NCBI GenBank assembly: GCA_963784425.1
Contig: CAWARM010000010.1
Coordinates: 186,001 to 250,000, forward strand
Source: SHZL01 sp963784425
GTDB lineage: Bacteria > Pseudomonadota > Gammaproteobacteria > Xanthomonadales > SZUA-36
DNA length: 64,000 nucleotides
Direction: 5' to 3'
The translations under genes were made by a program, and so were the position numbers. Below, one piece after another: positions 1-9,188 of the stretch (positions within the stretch are counted from its first letter, which is position 1; the number at the start of each line of letters is the position of its first letter). The notes under the pieces are model-generated. The model did not search any database, was not told the origin of the DNA, and worked only from the letters and a program-made list of their open reading frames with translations.

Positions 1-261
1 CTGCAGCAGCCGCCGGCGAAGTTCCCGGCGGATTCGCCACAGGCGAGGCAAGTGCCCGAGGACTTCAAACAAACCAAATACGGCCAGCTCAGCACTGTCC
101 CACCAGGCCTCGAGCCCGGCGCGGCGCATGTGGTCGCCGCCAACGCCGACAAAACGCGCACCGGGCCAGGTCTCGCGCAGTTCGCTGATCAAGGCCGCGC
201 CCAGTTGGTCACCGGAAGCTTCACCGGCAACCAGTGCGAAAATGGGTTGATCTGTGGTCAT
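1..261 (-). CDS. lpxB: Lipid-A-disaccharide synthase, N-terminal part (cut by window edge)
   Basis: Glycosyltransferase that joins UDP-2,3-diacylglucosamine and lipid X to form the tetraacyl disaccharide of lipid A at the inner face of the cytoplasmic membrane. Only the first 87 codons are present. The N-terminal signature VAGEASGDQLGA lies at about residues 10-21, and the following residues (RFVGVGGDHMRRAGLEAW) fit the family. The gene starts with ATG 31 bases downstream of the lpxA stop and is the last visible member of the lpxD-fabZ-lpxA-lpxB operon. The C-terminal three quarters lie outside the window. Identification rests on the motif plus gene order. Confidence 0.93.
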   Translation of the reverse strand, partial: MTTDQPIFALVAGEASGDQLGAALISELRETWPGARFVGVGGDHMRRAGLEAWWDSAELAVFGLFEVLGHLPRLWRIRRELRRRLLQ

Positions 262-292
262 GGGTTGTGATGAGAGGTCGCCGCCAGCGGAT

Positions 293-1069
293 TCAGCGGA
301 TCATGCTTTTCCCGGTGCTGTCCAGAAAGTTGACCAGGGGCTGGATTTCGCTGGAATCCTTAGCCATTTCCGCCAGCTCATCCCTGGCCTCGTCCATGGT
401 TTTTCCGGAACGGTAGAGTAATTTGTACGCACGCTTGACCTGCTGTATCTGCTCGCTGGTGTAACCGCGACGTTTAAGTCCTTCAGCGTTGATTCCCCGT
501 GCCTTGGCCTTTTCTCCGGAGACTGTCACGTAGGGAGGGATACTCTGGTTGACATAGCTGGCGAAGGACGTAAGGCTGTGCGCACCCACTGTACAGAATT
601 GGTGGATCAGCGAGTAACCCGACAGAATGGCCCAGTCACCCACGGTGACATGGCCGGCCAAAGAGGCGTTATTGGCCATGATGATGTTATCGCCCAGGAT
701 ACAATCGTGTGCGATGTGCACGCAGGCCATGATCCAGTTGTTATTGCCGATGACGGTTCTGCCTGAGCCCTGCACCGTGCCGCGGCTGAACGTGCATGCT
801 TCGCGAATGGTGTTGTTGTCGCCAATGATCAGCTCTGTATCTTCGCCGCCATATTTCTTGTCTTGAGGTTCCTCCCCAATGGAGGCAAATTGGAATATCC
901 GGTTGTTCTGGCCGATGGTGGTGCGGCCCGTCACTACCACGTGAGGTCCGATCCAGCAGCCGCTGCCGATGCGCACTTTCGGGCCGATAATGCTGAAGGC
1001 GCCCACTTCAACGTCTGGTGCAAGCTCTGCTGCGGGATCCACCAGCGCGGTGGGGTGGATTCTGCTCAT
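293..1069 (-). CDS. lpxA: Acyl-ACP--UDP-N-acetylglucosamine O-acyltransferase
   Basis: First enzyme of lipid A synthesis; it transfers a 3-hydroxyacyl chain from ACP to the 3-OH of UDP-GlcNAc. The 258-residue product is made of left-handed beta-helix hexapeptide repeats (for example IGPKVRIG, IGPHVVVTG, IGDNNTIRE). The catalytic-histidine segment HIAHDCILGD is at about residues 118-127. The reading frame stays open upstream to 1135, but the family start MSRIHPTALVDP begins at 1069, where the ATG overlaps the fabZ TGA (ATGA). This indicates translational coupling, so I chose that start. Cytoplasmic homotrimer by family knowledge. Confidence 0.97.
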   Translation of the reverse strand: MSRIHPTALVDPAAELAPDVEVGAFSIIGPKVRIGSGCWIGPHVVVTGRTTIGQNNRIFQFASIGEEPQDKKYGGEDTELIIGDNNTIREACTFSRGTVQGSGRTVIGNNNWIMACVHIAHDCILGDNIIMANNASLAGHVTVGDWAILSGYSLIHQFCTVGAHSLTSFASYVNQSIPPYVTVSGEKAKARGINAEGLKRRGYTSEQIQQVKRAYKLLYRSGKTMDEARDELAEMAKDSSEIQPLVNFLDSTGKSMIR

Positions 1070-1536
1070 TTGGGTTTGACCGCACACAGCAACTCGCAGC
1101 TGGCCACTTTTTGGCCTTCCACGCTGGCCTCGCAAAAATACTGGCCCATGCCGCGGACGATGCGCTTTTGTTCTACGTCCATTTCGAGCCGATCACCAGG
1201 GACTACGGTCCTGGTGAAACGCGCATTATCCACTTTGACCAGGAAGTACAATTCGCCCTTCCGGCCTTCGAATTCTGCATCCAGGTGCGCCAGCATACCG
1301 GCAGCCTGGGCCATGGCTTCTATGATCAGCACCCCTGGCATCACCGGATTGCCCGGAAAATGGCCGCTGAAAAATGGCTCATTGATGCTGACATTCTTGA
1401 TTGCCCTGAGCCTTTTCTCCGGCTGGCGCTGCATTGCTACGACCCGGTCCACGAGGAGAAACGGGTAGCGATGGGGCAGGTAGTGCTGGATTCGGTCCGC
1501 TTCCACCGGACCTGGCAGTATGTTTTCAATCATCAT
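1066..1536 (-). CDS. fabZ: 3-hydroxyacyl-ACP dehydratase FabZ
   Basis: Hot-dog fold dehydratase of type II fatty acid synthesis; it converts 3-hydroxyacyl-ACP to trans-2-enoyl-ACP and so competes with LpxA and LpxD for substrate. At 156 residues it is close to the usual length. HRYPFLLVDRV is at residues 22-32. The active-site block SGHFPGNPVMPGVLIIEAMA carries the expected His (about 59) and Glu (about 73). Two adjacent ATG codons (1536, 1533) are possible starts. The gene overlaps the end of lpxD by 11 bases and the start of lpxA by 4, so all three are translationally coupled. Confidence 0.97.
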   Translation of the reverse strand: MMIENILPGPVEADRIQHYLPHRYPFLLVDRVVAMQRQPEKRLRAIKNVSINEPFFSGHFPGNPVMPGVLIIEAMAQAAGMLAHLDAEFEGRKGELYFLVKVDNARFTRTVVPGDRLEMDVEQKRIVRGMGQYFCEASVEGQKVASCELLCAVKPK

Positions 1537-2593
1537 CGTGTGGTTTTCCTTGTTCTCGTTCTCGTTCTGGTTCTCGTTCCAAGGCCCGGATCCGCTTGGC
1601 GAGTTCGTCCAGTTTGTGCAGGCGCAGCACGTTTCTGTGCCACTGTTTAATTGGCTGGGCTGGTATCAAACCCGACCAGGTCGTGCCGGCTTCCGTGATG
1701 GAAGCAAAGGCCATGCTGTCACCAGCGAGCGTTACGCGATCGGCAATCTCGATGTGCCCGTTAACACCGCAGCGGGCGGCCAGCAGGCAATACCGGCCAA
1801 TCTTTGCACTGCCGGCGATTCCGCTGAGGGCCGCAATGGCGGTATGAGCTCCAATGTGCACATTGTGGGCGATCTGCACCAGGTTATCGACCCTGACGTC
1901 CTCTTCCAGCACGGTGTCATCTATGGCGCCACGGTCTATGGTGGTATTCGCCCCGATTTCGCAATCGTCACCGATTACAACGCCACCCAGTTGGGGTACT
2001 TTCTCCCAATGATCACCGGCAAACGCGACGCCAAAACCATCCGCACCCAACACGGCACCGGGGTGAATGATGACGCGCCGGCCCAATCGCACGCGCTGGC
2101 CAATGGACACATTGGCATAGAGCCGGCACCCGGCACCGAGGCGGCTGTCTGCTTCAATGACACAGCCGGGGCCAATGGCACAGGCATCACCAATCTCGCA
2201 GCGCGGCCCAATGACCACGCGGGGACCAAGGGCTACATTCTTGCCAATGATTGCAGTTGGGTCGACCCACGCAGACGCATGAACGCCGGGTTCAACCGCC
2301 TGGAAGGTATCAAATACCTTTGCCAGTCGGGCGTAGGCCAGGTAGGGATCGGTGCTTACGAAGTAATTACCCGGGCAGGAGTGGGCATCTTCCTGTTTAA
2401 GGATGACAGCTCCGGAGCGGGTGGCCGGCAGGTCTGCCCGGTAGCCCGGGTTGGCAAGGAAGCTGACTTGCCTCGGAGTGGCTGAGCGCAAAGTACCCAC
2501 TCCGTCAACCAGGGTCTCTCCGCAGCCATGCAATTCCAGGTTAAATTGTGCAGCGAGGTCCGACAGGCTGTACTGGCAGGGACTGGTCCGCAT
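1526..2593 (-). CDS. lpxD: UDP-3-O-(3-hydroxyacyl)glucosamine N-acyltransferase
   Basis: Third step of lipid A synthesis: N-acylation of UDP-3-O-acylglucosamine from 3-hydroxyacyl-ACP. The 355-residue protein has the N-terminal uridine-binding domain (residues about 1-105), then a hexapeptide beta-helix, with the catalytic segment VQIAHNVHIGAHT. It is about 14 residues longer than the E. coli protein. The extra C-terminus is a low-complexity charged tail (EREPERERE) encoded by hexamer repeats of the GTTCTC type at about 1549-1580, just before the fabZ start. It starts with ATG, 20 bases after the skp stop. Confidence 0.96.
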   Translation of the reverse strand: MRTSPCQYSLSDLAAQFNLELHGCGETLVDGVGTLRSATPRQVSFLANPGYRADLPATRSGAVILKQEDAHSCPGNYFVSTDPYLAYARLAKVFDTFQAVEPGVHASAWVDPTAIIGKNVALGPRVVIGPRCEIGDACAIGPGCVIEADSRLGAGCRLYANVSIGQRVRLGRRVIIHPGAVLGADGFGVAFAGDHWEKVPQLGGVVIGDDCEIGANTTIDRGAIDDTVLEEDVRVDNLVQIAHNVHIGAHTAIAALSGIAGSAKIGRYCLLAARCGVNGHIEIADRVTLAGDSMAFASITEAGTTWSGLIPAQPIKQWHRNVLRLHKLDELAKRIRALEREPEREREQGKPHDDD

Positions 2594-2613
2594 CGATGAT
2601 GAGTCGGGACGCG

Positions 2614-3147
2614 TCAGCGCTTGGAGGATTCGAGCTGGTCAGCGTTATATTCCGCTTCCAGTTGATCGAGGATCAGGTCGGTAATGTCCAGGTCAGGATT
2701 GGCATAGACCACAGGGCTGGAAAGGATCAGGTCGTAGCCGTTTCTGCTGGCAATTTCCTGCACCGCAAGGTTGATTTCTTCTTCCAGTTTCTGCACTTCT
2801 TCGGTGCGGCGGAACGAGAGTTCATCCCGCAGATCCTCCTTGCGCCGGTTGATGCTGCGCCTCAGCTCGCGTAACTCCCGTTCTGACTGCGTGGCTGCAT
2901 CTGCGGGCATATCCCCCTGTGCCAGGCGGTCATCCAGGGTCTTTGCGCGGAACTCATCCGCTTCTATGGCTTGGCTGCGGGACCTGAACTCCTGGTCCAG
3001 CTGCTCACGGCCGGCTAATACCTGTGGCGCACGGTCCAGCACCTGCTTCATATCCACGTATCCAATACGCAAAGTTTGTCCTTGGGCCGAGGCAACCAAA
3101 CCCAGTCCGCAAAAGACAACACAAATTGTCCGGACGAAACGATACAT
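2614..3147 (-). CDS. skp: Periplasmic chaperone Skp/OmpH
   Basis: Holdase that escorts unfolded outer-membrane proteins across the periplasm to BamA, encoded just upstream. The 177-residue precursor starts MYRFVRTICVV and has a signal peptide of about 23 residues ending ...ASAQG. The mature N-terminus LRIGYVDMKQVL is the typical OmpH start. A long helical, charged middle (DRLAQGDMP... RRKEDLRDEL) forms the coiled-coil tentacles. An upstream in-frame extension to 3219 lacks a signal peptide at its N-terminus, so the ATG at 3147 is preferred. The 152-base gap from bamA contains a GC-rich hairpin (about 3272-3295) that may attenuate read-through. Confidence 0.93.
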   Translation of the reverse strand: MYRFVRTICVVFCGLGLVASAQGQTLRIGYVDMKQVLDRAPQVLAGREQLDQEFRSRSQAIEADEFRAKTLDDRLAQGDMPADAATQSERELRELRRSINRRKEDLRDELSFRRTEEVQKLEEEINLAVQEIASRNGYDLILSSPVVYANPDLDITDLILDQLEAEYNADQLESSKR

Positions 3148-3299
3148 GGTCCTTATTGTACACGTATAAGTGTCTATTTTTGAAGAATTTGCACGAGCCC
3201 GGAAGGTCGCGAAAAGCACGGTTGCCAGGCGGGCAAGAAGCGCTGTTGGCAGTAGAAACCGCCATGAACAGGCCAGCCCTTAGCCAGGCTGGCTGTTTG

Positions 3300-5759
3300 T
3301 TAGAAACCAGTGCCGAATGAGAACTGCAGCCCTTCGGTATCATCCCCTGGATGGGTCAGGAACGGAAACGCATAACTGATGACGATAGGGCCAATAGGTG
3401 CTTCCCAGGTTACCGACAGGCCCCATGAGGCCCGAATCTTGCCGAGATCGAAGGCATTGATGTTTTCGTACACGTAGCCTGTGTCAACAAAGAAGGCGAT
3501 TCGCGTGCCGCTCTGGCCGCCGAGGAAGGGGGTGGGGATGGCCACTTCAATGCCACCGGCCACTTTGAGGTCACCACCCACGGAACGGCAGAAACGGTCT
3601 TTCGGTCCAAGCGTATTATCGTTATACCCCCGGATATCACGCACACCACCACTATAAAAATGCTGCCAGAATGGCAAGCCGGTATCCAGCGCCATAACGT
3701 CGGATTGCTCGCACTTGTCCACCAGAGTTGGCGGCAGCGTTGTGTCAATGGGCGTGGCCAGGGACGTGCTGTCGTAATTGTCGTAGGAATCGCCGTAGCC
3801 CATGTTCCCCCTGACCGCAAATACCAGGCCCTTCCAGATGGGCCAGTATACCGCGCCGCGATAAACCAGTTTGTAGTACCAGCGTGTGCTGCCAGGTGTT
3901 GCTACTTCCAGAATCGCGGTCTGCTGCGAACCTCTGGTGGGGTTCAGGTAATGGTTACGGCTGTCCCGGGCCCAGCTCAGGGTGAGGGGAAATGCACCAA
4001 ACTCGCGCTCGTTGTTGTCAATAATACCGTTGCCGTCGTGGTCCAGTGAATGCGACAAGGGGTCACCCACCGTTGGTGTAAGGCCATACTCCAGGCAGGT
4101 AAACTGGTTTGGAGGGGGGGCAAACGCCAGGCAGGTAAAGGTGCCGATGTTGAGCGTGGTATACATATAGCCAAGCCCCGCCCTGAGGTAGTCGACTTCG
4201 GTAACAGGTATGCCAAAGTTTGCTCCAAAGGCATATTCGCTGCTGGTGAAGGTGGAAATGTTCGCCTGTGACTGGTCGTATTCCTGGTACCTGGCATAGA
4301 ATCCGCGGCTTACGCCGTCCTGGGTCCAGTAGGGGTTGTCATAGGACACACTAAGGCTCTTGATAATTTTGCTGTAGGACAGGGCCAGCCCCAGCCGCTT
4401 GCCGCTGCCGATGAAGTTGTCCTGCTGAACACTGGTAGAGGCAATGATGCCCTGCACCTGGGAATAGCCCAGACCGACGGTGAAGCTGCCGGCCGGCCGC
4501 TCGGTTACGCTCACGACCACGTCCACCTGGTCATCCGTTCCCGGTACCGCCGGAGTCTCGATTTCTACCTTTTCGAAATACGTCAGGCGTTGCAGGCGGA
4601 CCTTGGACCGGTCGATTGCTGCCTGCGAGAACCAGGCCCCTTCCATCTGTCGCATTTCGCGACGCAACACCTCGTCTTTGGACTTGGTGTTGCCCGAAAA
4701 CAGGATGCGCCTTATGTAAACCCGCTTGCCCGGATCCACGAAGAAATTAATCGATACCAGGCGACCTTCCCGGTCCACCTCCGTGATGGGGTTCACGTTG
4801 GCGAAGGCGTAACCAATATTGGACAGCACGCCGGTGATGTTTTCCACGCTTTGCTCCACCAGCTTGCGCGAGAAAATTTCATCCGCATGGATGACAATCA
4901 GCCGCTTCAGCGTTTCTTCAGCAACAACCATTTCACCGGTTAGCTTGACATCACTGACACTGTAGACCTCGCCTTCCACCACGTTGGCCGTGATGTAGAT
5001 GTCTTCCTTTTCGGGGCTGATGGACACCTGGGTGGACTCAACATTGAAATCCACGTAGCCACGGTCGAGGTAGAACGAGCGCAGTTTTTCGATATCTCCC
5101 GACAGTTTTTCACGCGAATACTGCCCGTCCTTGGACCAGAACATCCACCATGGAACGACATCGGACTCAAAGGTATCTTCAATTTCCTCGTTGGTAAAAG
5201 TTTCATTACCCACGATATTGATGTGACGGATCTTGGCTACGTCACCTTCATCGATCACGATGGCAATGCGCACGCGATTGCGATCCAGTTCCACCACCCG
5301 GGCATCAACGGTTACGGCATAACGACCCTGGCTGAAATATTGCTTGATCAGTTCCTGTTGCAGGCGGTCAAGCACCAGGCGGTCAAATACTTCACCTTCC
5401 GACAGGCCAATGTCATTCAGCACGCGCTTCAGGTCCTCTTCTTTAATCGCTTTGTTGCCGGTGATGTTGATCGCAGCAATGGCCGGACGCTCGCGCACGG
5501 TGATGACCAGGATGTTTCCCTCGCGTCCGAAACTTATGTCCTGGAAGAAGCCGGTGCGATAGAGCTCGCGAATGGCTGCGCGCGTGCTTGACGGAGTAAC
5601 CTGATCCCCGGCGTCCAGCGGCAGATAGTTGAATACAGTTCCTTCGGAAATCCGCTGCAAGCCTTCTACACGGATGTCGGAGATGATGAACGATTCTGCG
5701 GCCAGGACACTAGACGCCCACAGCGCAAAACCCAGCACCAATGCTATTGTTCTTATCAT
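3300..5759 (-). CDS. bamA: Outer-membrane protein assembly factor BamA
   Basis: Central Omp85 component of the BAM complex, which folds and inserts outer-membrane beta-barrels. The 819-residue precursor has a signal peptide ending SVLAAE, five POTRA domains (about residues 22-420, each beginning with patterns such as ISDIRVEGLQRISEGTV and IRHINIVGNETF), and a C-terminal 16-strand barrel ending in Phe (SFGTGF). The ATG at 5759 has an AGG about 9 bases upstream. An alternative TTG at 5783 would add eight residues and looks less likely. Downstream of rseP and upstream of skp, as in other gammaproteobacteria. Confidence 0.97.
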   Translation of the reverse strand: MIRTIALVLGFALWASSVLAAESFIISDIRVEGLQRISEGTVFNYLPLDAGDQVTPSSTRAAIRELYRTGFFQDISFGREGNILVITVRERPAIAAINITGNKAIKEEDLKRVLNDIGLSEGEVFDRLVLDRLQQELIKQYFSQGRYAVTVDARVVELDRNRVRIAIVIDEGDVAKIRHINIVGNETFTNEEIEDTFESDVVPWWMFWSKDGQYSREKLSGDIEKLRSFYLDRGYVDFNVESTQVSISPEKEDIYITANVVEGEVYSVSDVKLTGEMVVAEETLKRLIVIHADEIFSRKLVEQSVENITGVLSNIGYAFANVNPITEVDREGRLVSINFFVDPGKRVYIRRILFSGNTKSKDEVLRREMRQMEGAWFSQAAIDRSKVRLQRLTYFEKVEIETPAVPGTDDQVDVVVSVTERPAGSFTVGLGYSQVQGIIASTSVQQDNFIGSGKRLGLALSYSKIIKSLSVSYDNPYWTQDGVSRGFYARYQEYDQSQANISTFTSSEYAFGANFGIPVTEVDYLRAGLGYMYTTLNIGTFTCLAFAPPPNQFTCLEYGLTPTVGDPLSHSLDHDGNGIIDNNEREFGAFPLTLSWARDSRNHYLNPTRGSQQTAILEVATPGSTRWYYKLVYRGAVYWPIWKGLVFAVRGNMGYGDSYDNYDSTSLATPIDTTLPPTLVDKCEQSDVMALDTGLPFWQHFYSGGVRDIRGYNDNTLGPKDRFCRSVGGDLKVAGGIEVAIPTPFLGGQSGTRIAFFVDTGYVYENINAFDLGKIRASWGLSVTWEAPIGPIVISYAFPFLTHPGDDTEGLQFSFGTGF

Positions 5760-5799
5760 TCCATCAAACCTGTTACGGCTCAAATCCGGATGCAGGAGT

Positions 5800-7176
5800 C
5801 TATCCGATCAACCGTAAAATGTCGTTAATAAATGCCAGGCTCATCAGGCCAGCCAAGGCCACCAGGCCTGCGTATTGGCCAGCCAGTTGTGCCCGTTCAG
5901 AGACGGGGCTTCCCTTCACCCATTCTATCAGGTAATACAGAAGGTGGCCGCCATCCAGCACCGGGATAGGCAGCAGGTTCAGAATTCCCAGGCTAAGGCT
6001 GATCGCGCCGAGGAAAAACAGAAAGTTTGACAGCCCCTGGCCTGCTGAGGAGTTGGCAAACTGCGCAATGCTGATTGGCCCGGACAGGTTTTTTACTGAT
6101 GCGTGCCCCGTGAGCATGCGGCCCAGCAGGCCAAAGGTTGCACCGGTAAGGCGCCAGGTTTCACTAAACGATGCCTTGAGGCCATCAAGCGGACCGTACT
6201 TCAGCAAAATGTAAGAGCGCTCCCAGGCGGTGCGCTGGTCCGGACCCGGTTCTGCGTTGCTGATCCCCAACAGCAGGTGGCTGGAAAAGATGCCTGAGCT
6301 TTCCTTGCGCGGCTTAACTTTAACTTCAAGCTGCGTGCCCTCCCGGTCTATGGTCAGCGTCAGGAACTGCTCCTCTTTGCCGTATTTTTGCACCAGGTAG
6401 CCTACCCAGGACCAACCTGGAACCTCCTCACCGTTGACACGGACTATCCGGTCGCCGGGGTAAATTCCTGCAATCGAAGCAGGGCTGTCGGGCGAAACCG
6501 TACCCACTACTGCAGGAATGTTCAGTCTCCACGGGGTCAGGCCAATGGCCTCCAGGGTATTTTCTTCGCTGAATCCGTCCTCGAGCCGACGGAGGTCAAG
6601 CTCATGGCTTGATTCAATACCCCCGGCGTCGCTCACGGTGATCTGCACGGGCTCCCTGTCGATTGCGTGCGTTACCAAGCCCAGCGCCGCGTGTGACCAT
6701 GTGCGTGTTTCCTGCCCGTCAATGGCGACAATTTCGTCCCCGGCTTGCAGTCCGGCCGCTGCTGCAATGCCGCTGACCTCGCCGATGATGGGCCTGGATT
6801 CCGGAATGCCCAACATGAACATGATCCAGAATGCCAGGATGGTAAATATCAAATTGAACGCCGGGCCAGCCACCACTATGGCGGTTCGGTCCCAAACCGG
6901 CTTGCGGTTGAAGGCCTCGTGCAACTGGCTGTCCGGCACATCACCTTCCCGCTCATCCAGCATCTTGACGTAACCGCCAAGTGGAAGAACGGAAATAACA
7001 TATTGCACTCCATCCGCCCCGGTGCGCGACCAGATCGGGCGCCCGAAGCCAATGGAAAATCTCAGGACGCGCACCCCGAGGCGACGGGCGACCCAGAAAT
7101 GGCCAAACTCATGGAAGGTGATGAGCACACCCAGCGCGACCAGTAACCACCAGATGGATCCAAGAATTTCATTCAT
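5800..7176 (-). CDS. rseP: Site-2 intramembrane zinc protease RseP
   Basis: Inner-membrane protease that cleaves anti-sigma factor RseA after DegS in the sigma-E envelope stress response. The 458-residue protein has the HEFGH zinc motif at residues 22-26 within the first transmembrane helix, two PDZ domains in the periplasmic segment (including SGIAAAAGLQAGDEIVAIDG), and a late membrane motif LNLLPIPVLDGG with the third zinc ligand Asp. The start ATG overlaps the dxr stop (ATGA). Its position between dxr and bamA links outer-membrane assembly and stress surveillance. Confidence 0.97.
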   Translation of the reverse strand: MNEILGSIWWLLVALGVLITFHEFGHFWVARRLGVRVLRFSIGFGRPIWSRTGADGVQYVISVLPLGGYVKMLDEREGDVPDSQLHEAFNRKPVWDRTAIVVAGPAFNLIFTILAFWIMFMLGIPESRPIIGEVSGIAAAAGLQAGDEIVAIDGQETRTWSHAALGLVTHAIDREPVQITVSDAGGIESSHELDLRRLEDGFSEENTLEAIGLTPWRLNIPAVVGTVSPDSPASIAGIYPGDRIVRVNGEEVPGWSWVGYLVQKYGKEEQFLTLTIDREGTQLEVKVKPRKESSGIFSSHLLLGISNAEPGPDQRTAWERSYILLKYGPLDGLKASFSETWRLTGATFGLLGRMLTGHASVKNLSGPISIAQFANSSAGQGLSNFLFFLGAISLSLGILNLLPIPVLDGGHLLYYLIEWVKGSPVSERAQLAGQYAGLVALAGLMSLAFINDILRLIG

Positions 7177-8366
7177 AGCATTGTCCGTATAGTCTCTGTC
7201 GCCTTGTGGCGGGCCATTGCATCACATTCGACAACGTCTTCAAGACAATTAATCGCACGCTTTTCCGTTCCTTGCATCACTTCATCTACCAGCCTGGAAA
7301 TCTGGTCAAAACGTATCTGGCTTTCGAGGAACGCCGCCACGGCAATTTCATTGGCGCCATTGAGTGTCACAGGCGCACTCGCGCCTTCACGCAAGGCGTC
7401 AAACGCCAGCCCGAGGCAGGGGAAGCGCTGCAGGTCCGGCTCCCTGAATGAAAGATCGCTCATAGCTGCAAGATGGAGGCGCTCAACGCCGGCATCAATG
7501 CGCTCAGGCCAGGACAGTGCATAGGCAATGGGTGTGCGCATGTCGGGTGTGCCCAACTGCGCCAGTACGGATCCGTCCCGGTATGCCACCATGGAGTGCA
7601 CTATGCTCTGCGGGTGGATCAGCACTTCGAGCTGTGACGGAGCAGCGTTGAACAACCAGTGCGCTTCAATGAGTTCCAGACCCTTGTTCATCAAGGTCGC
7701 GCTGTCCACGGAAATCTTTCGTCCCATTGCCCAATTGGGATGTTTGCAGGCTTGGCTGGGCGTTATGTCGCGCAGCTCAGTAGCGGGGTAGTCGAGAAAT
7801 GGTCCACCGGAGGCAGTGAGAATGATCCGGTCCACCCCCACGGACTCAAGGCCTTTGCCGAAATCGGGCGGCAAGGCCTGGAAAATCGCACTGTGTTCCG
7901 AATCCACCGGCACTATGCATGCACCGCCTTCCCGGGCTGCCTGCATGAAAATGTGCCCGGCGATTACCAGGGCCTCCTTGTTGGCCAGCAGGATTTTCTT
8001 TCCTGCCTGCGCTGCACGCAGGGTAGGCGCAAGCCCGGCCGCGCCCACGATTGCAGCCATGACAATATCCACGTCGGGCAGCGTGGCAACCTCAGCCAAA
8101 CCTTCTGCACCGGTCAGTACGCGAGCCTTGCTGCCGGCTTCTGCCAGGGCCCTGGACAATTTTCCCGCGAGCGCAGTGTCGGCAATGACCGCAAACCCGG
8201 CGCCAAATTGCGCACACTGCGCGGCGAGGCGGTCCACGTTGCGGTTGGCTGTGAGTGCAGCCACCCTATAGCGCCCTGCATTCCGGCCTATCACGTCAAG
8301 CGTGCTTTCTCCGATCGATCCGGTTGAGCCAAGAATAGTGATGGCTTGGGGTGCAGGGTTCACCAT
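7173..8366 (-). CDS. dxr: 1-deoxy-D-xylulose 5-phosphate reductoisomerase
   Basis: First committed step of the MEP isoprenoid pathway, giving 2-C-methyl-D-erythritol 4-phosphate with NADPH. It supplies precursors to UppS, which is encoded two genes upstream. The 397-residue protein has the NADPH-binding loop GSTGSIGES at about residues 13-21, LLANKEALV, the metal/substrate-binding segment PVDSEHSAIFQAL, and MGRKISVDSATLMNKGLE, which is strongly conserved. The start ATG lies inside the end of cdsA (7-base overlap). Confidence 0.97.
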   Translation of the reverse strand: MVNPAPQAITILGSTGSIGESTLDVIGRNAGRYRVAALTANRNVDRLAAQCAQFGAGFAVIADTALAGKLSRALAEAGSKARVLTGAEGLAEVATLPDVDIVMAAIVGAAGLAPTLRAAQAGKKILLANKEALVIAGHIFMQAAREGGACIVPVDSEHSAIFQALPPDFGKGLESVGVDRIILTASGGPFLDYPATELRDITPSQACKHPNWAMGRKISVDSATLMNKGLELIEAHWLFNAAPSQLEVLIHPQSIVHSMVAYRDGSVLAQLGTPDMRTPIAYALSWPERIDAGVERLHLAAMSDLSFREPDLQRFPCLGLAFDALREGASAPVTLNGANEIAVAAFLESQIRFDQISRLVDEVMQGTEKRAINCLEDVVECDAMARHKATETIRTML

Positions 8367-9178
8367 TGCAGTAACAGGGCGCCCAGGGCAAAAAAAGGAG
8401 CACCCGCCAGCAGGCTGTCAAACCGGTCCAGTACTCCGCCGTGTCCGGGAAAGAGCTTGCCGCTGTCTTTCAATCCGACGGTTCGCTTGTGCAGGCTGAT
8501 GAACAGGTCACCGGCGGCGGAAAACAGGGTCGTGAGCATGGCCAGCATGATTAAAATTGCCGGGGCTGGTTGCAGGGCAATGGCCCAGTGGGCGACAAGC
8601 ACAGTGCACAACGCAGCCAACAGTGCACCGCCTAGCAGTCCTTCGCGGGTTTTCCCCGGGCTGATCGTGGGGGCCAGCTTGTGGCGCCCCCAACGCCTGC
8701 CGGAAAAATAGGCGCCGATATCGGCTGACCAGATGATGACCAGCAGCAACAGGACGAGATACTCCCCCGAGGGCTGGTCGCGCAACCAGCAGAGGGAATA
8801 CCAGGCAAAGGTGATACTTGCCAGTGCACAGAAAAAACTCACCAGGCGATAGCTGAGGCCCGGCGCCAGTCCCGGCCGGAACGTCAATAGCCGCAGGAAC
8901 ATCACACACCAGGAAAGTGCAGCGGCAACCAGGAACGACAGGGCATGCCCTTCTATGCCATTCCAGAAGCGCAGCATCATTCCCAACAGGAATGCCTGGA
9001 GCAGAATCAGTACCCACTTGCCTATGCGGCCGAGGGCAGCCAACCGGGCGAATTCCCAGCTGCCAGCCAGCAGCAGGACGGCCATGGCAAGCTTGAAAAT
9101 CCAGGAGGGCGCCAGAAAGAGCAGGGTGAATGCGGCCACAGCAATGAAAAATGCCGTAATTACCCGGGTCCTGAGCAC
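8360..9178 (-). CDS. cdsA: Phosphatidate cytidylyltransferase
   Basis: Integral membrane enzyme that makes CDP-diacylglycerol from phosphatidate and CTP, the branch point for all phospholipids. Several hydrophobic segments are visible, and the C-terminal CDS signature is present in pieces (SPGKTREGLLGG, then SAAGDLFISLHKRTVGLKDSG, HGGVLDRFDSL). The frame is open to 9268, but residues before about 9178 overlap uppS and do not resemble CdsA. The GTG at 9178 gives MLRTRVITAFF, a typical N-terminus, and a 272-residue protein close to family length. A second GTG at 9187 is possible. Confidence 0.93.
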   Translation of the reverse strand: MLRTRVITAFFIAVAAFTLLFLAPSWIFKLAMAVLLLAGSWEFARLAALGRIGKWVLILLQAFLLGMMLRFWNGIEGHALSFLVAAALSWCVMFLRLLTFRPGLAPGLSYRLVSFFCALASITFAWYSLCWLRDQPSGEYLVLLLLVIIWSADIGAYFSGRRWGRHKLAPTISPGKTREGLLGGALLAALCTVLVAHWAIALQPAPAILIMLAMLTTLFSAAGDLFISLHKRTVGLKDSGKLFPGHGGVLDRFDSLLAGAPFFALGALLLQW

Positions 9179-9188
9179 GACGTCCACG

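Noticed and set aside
1520..2485. 321-codon plus-strand ORF opposite lpxD
   Set aside because: Antisense to a clearly conserved acyltransferase; the composition is that of hexapeptide codons read backwards.
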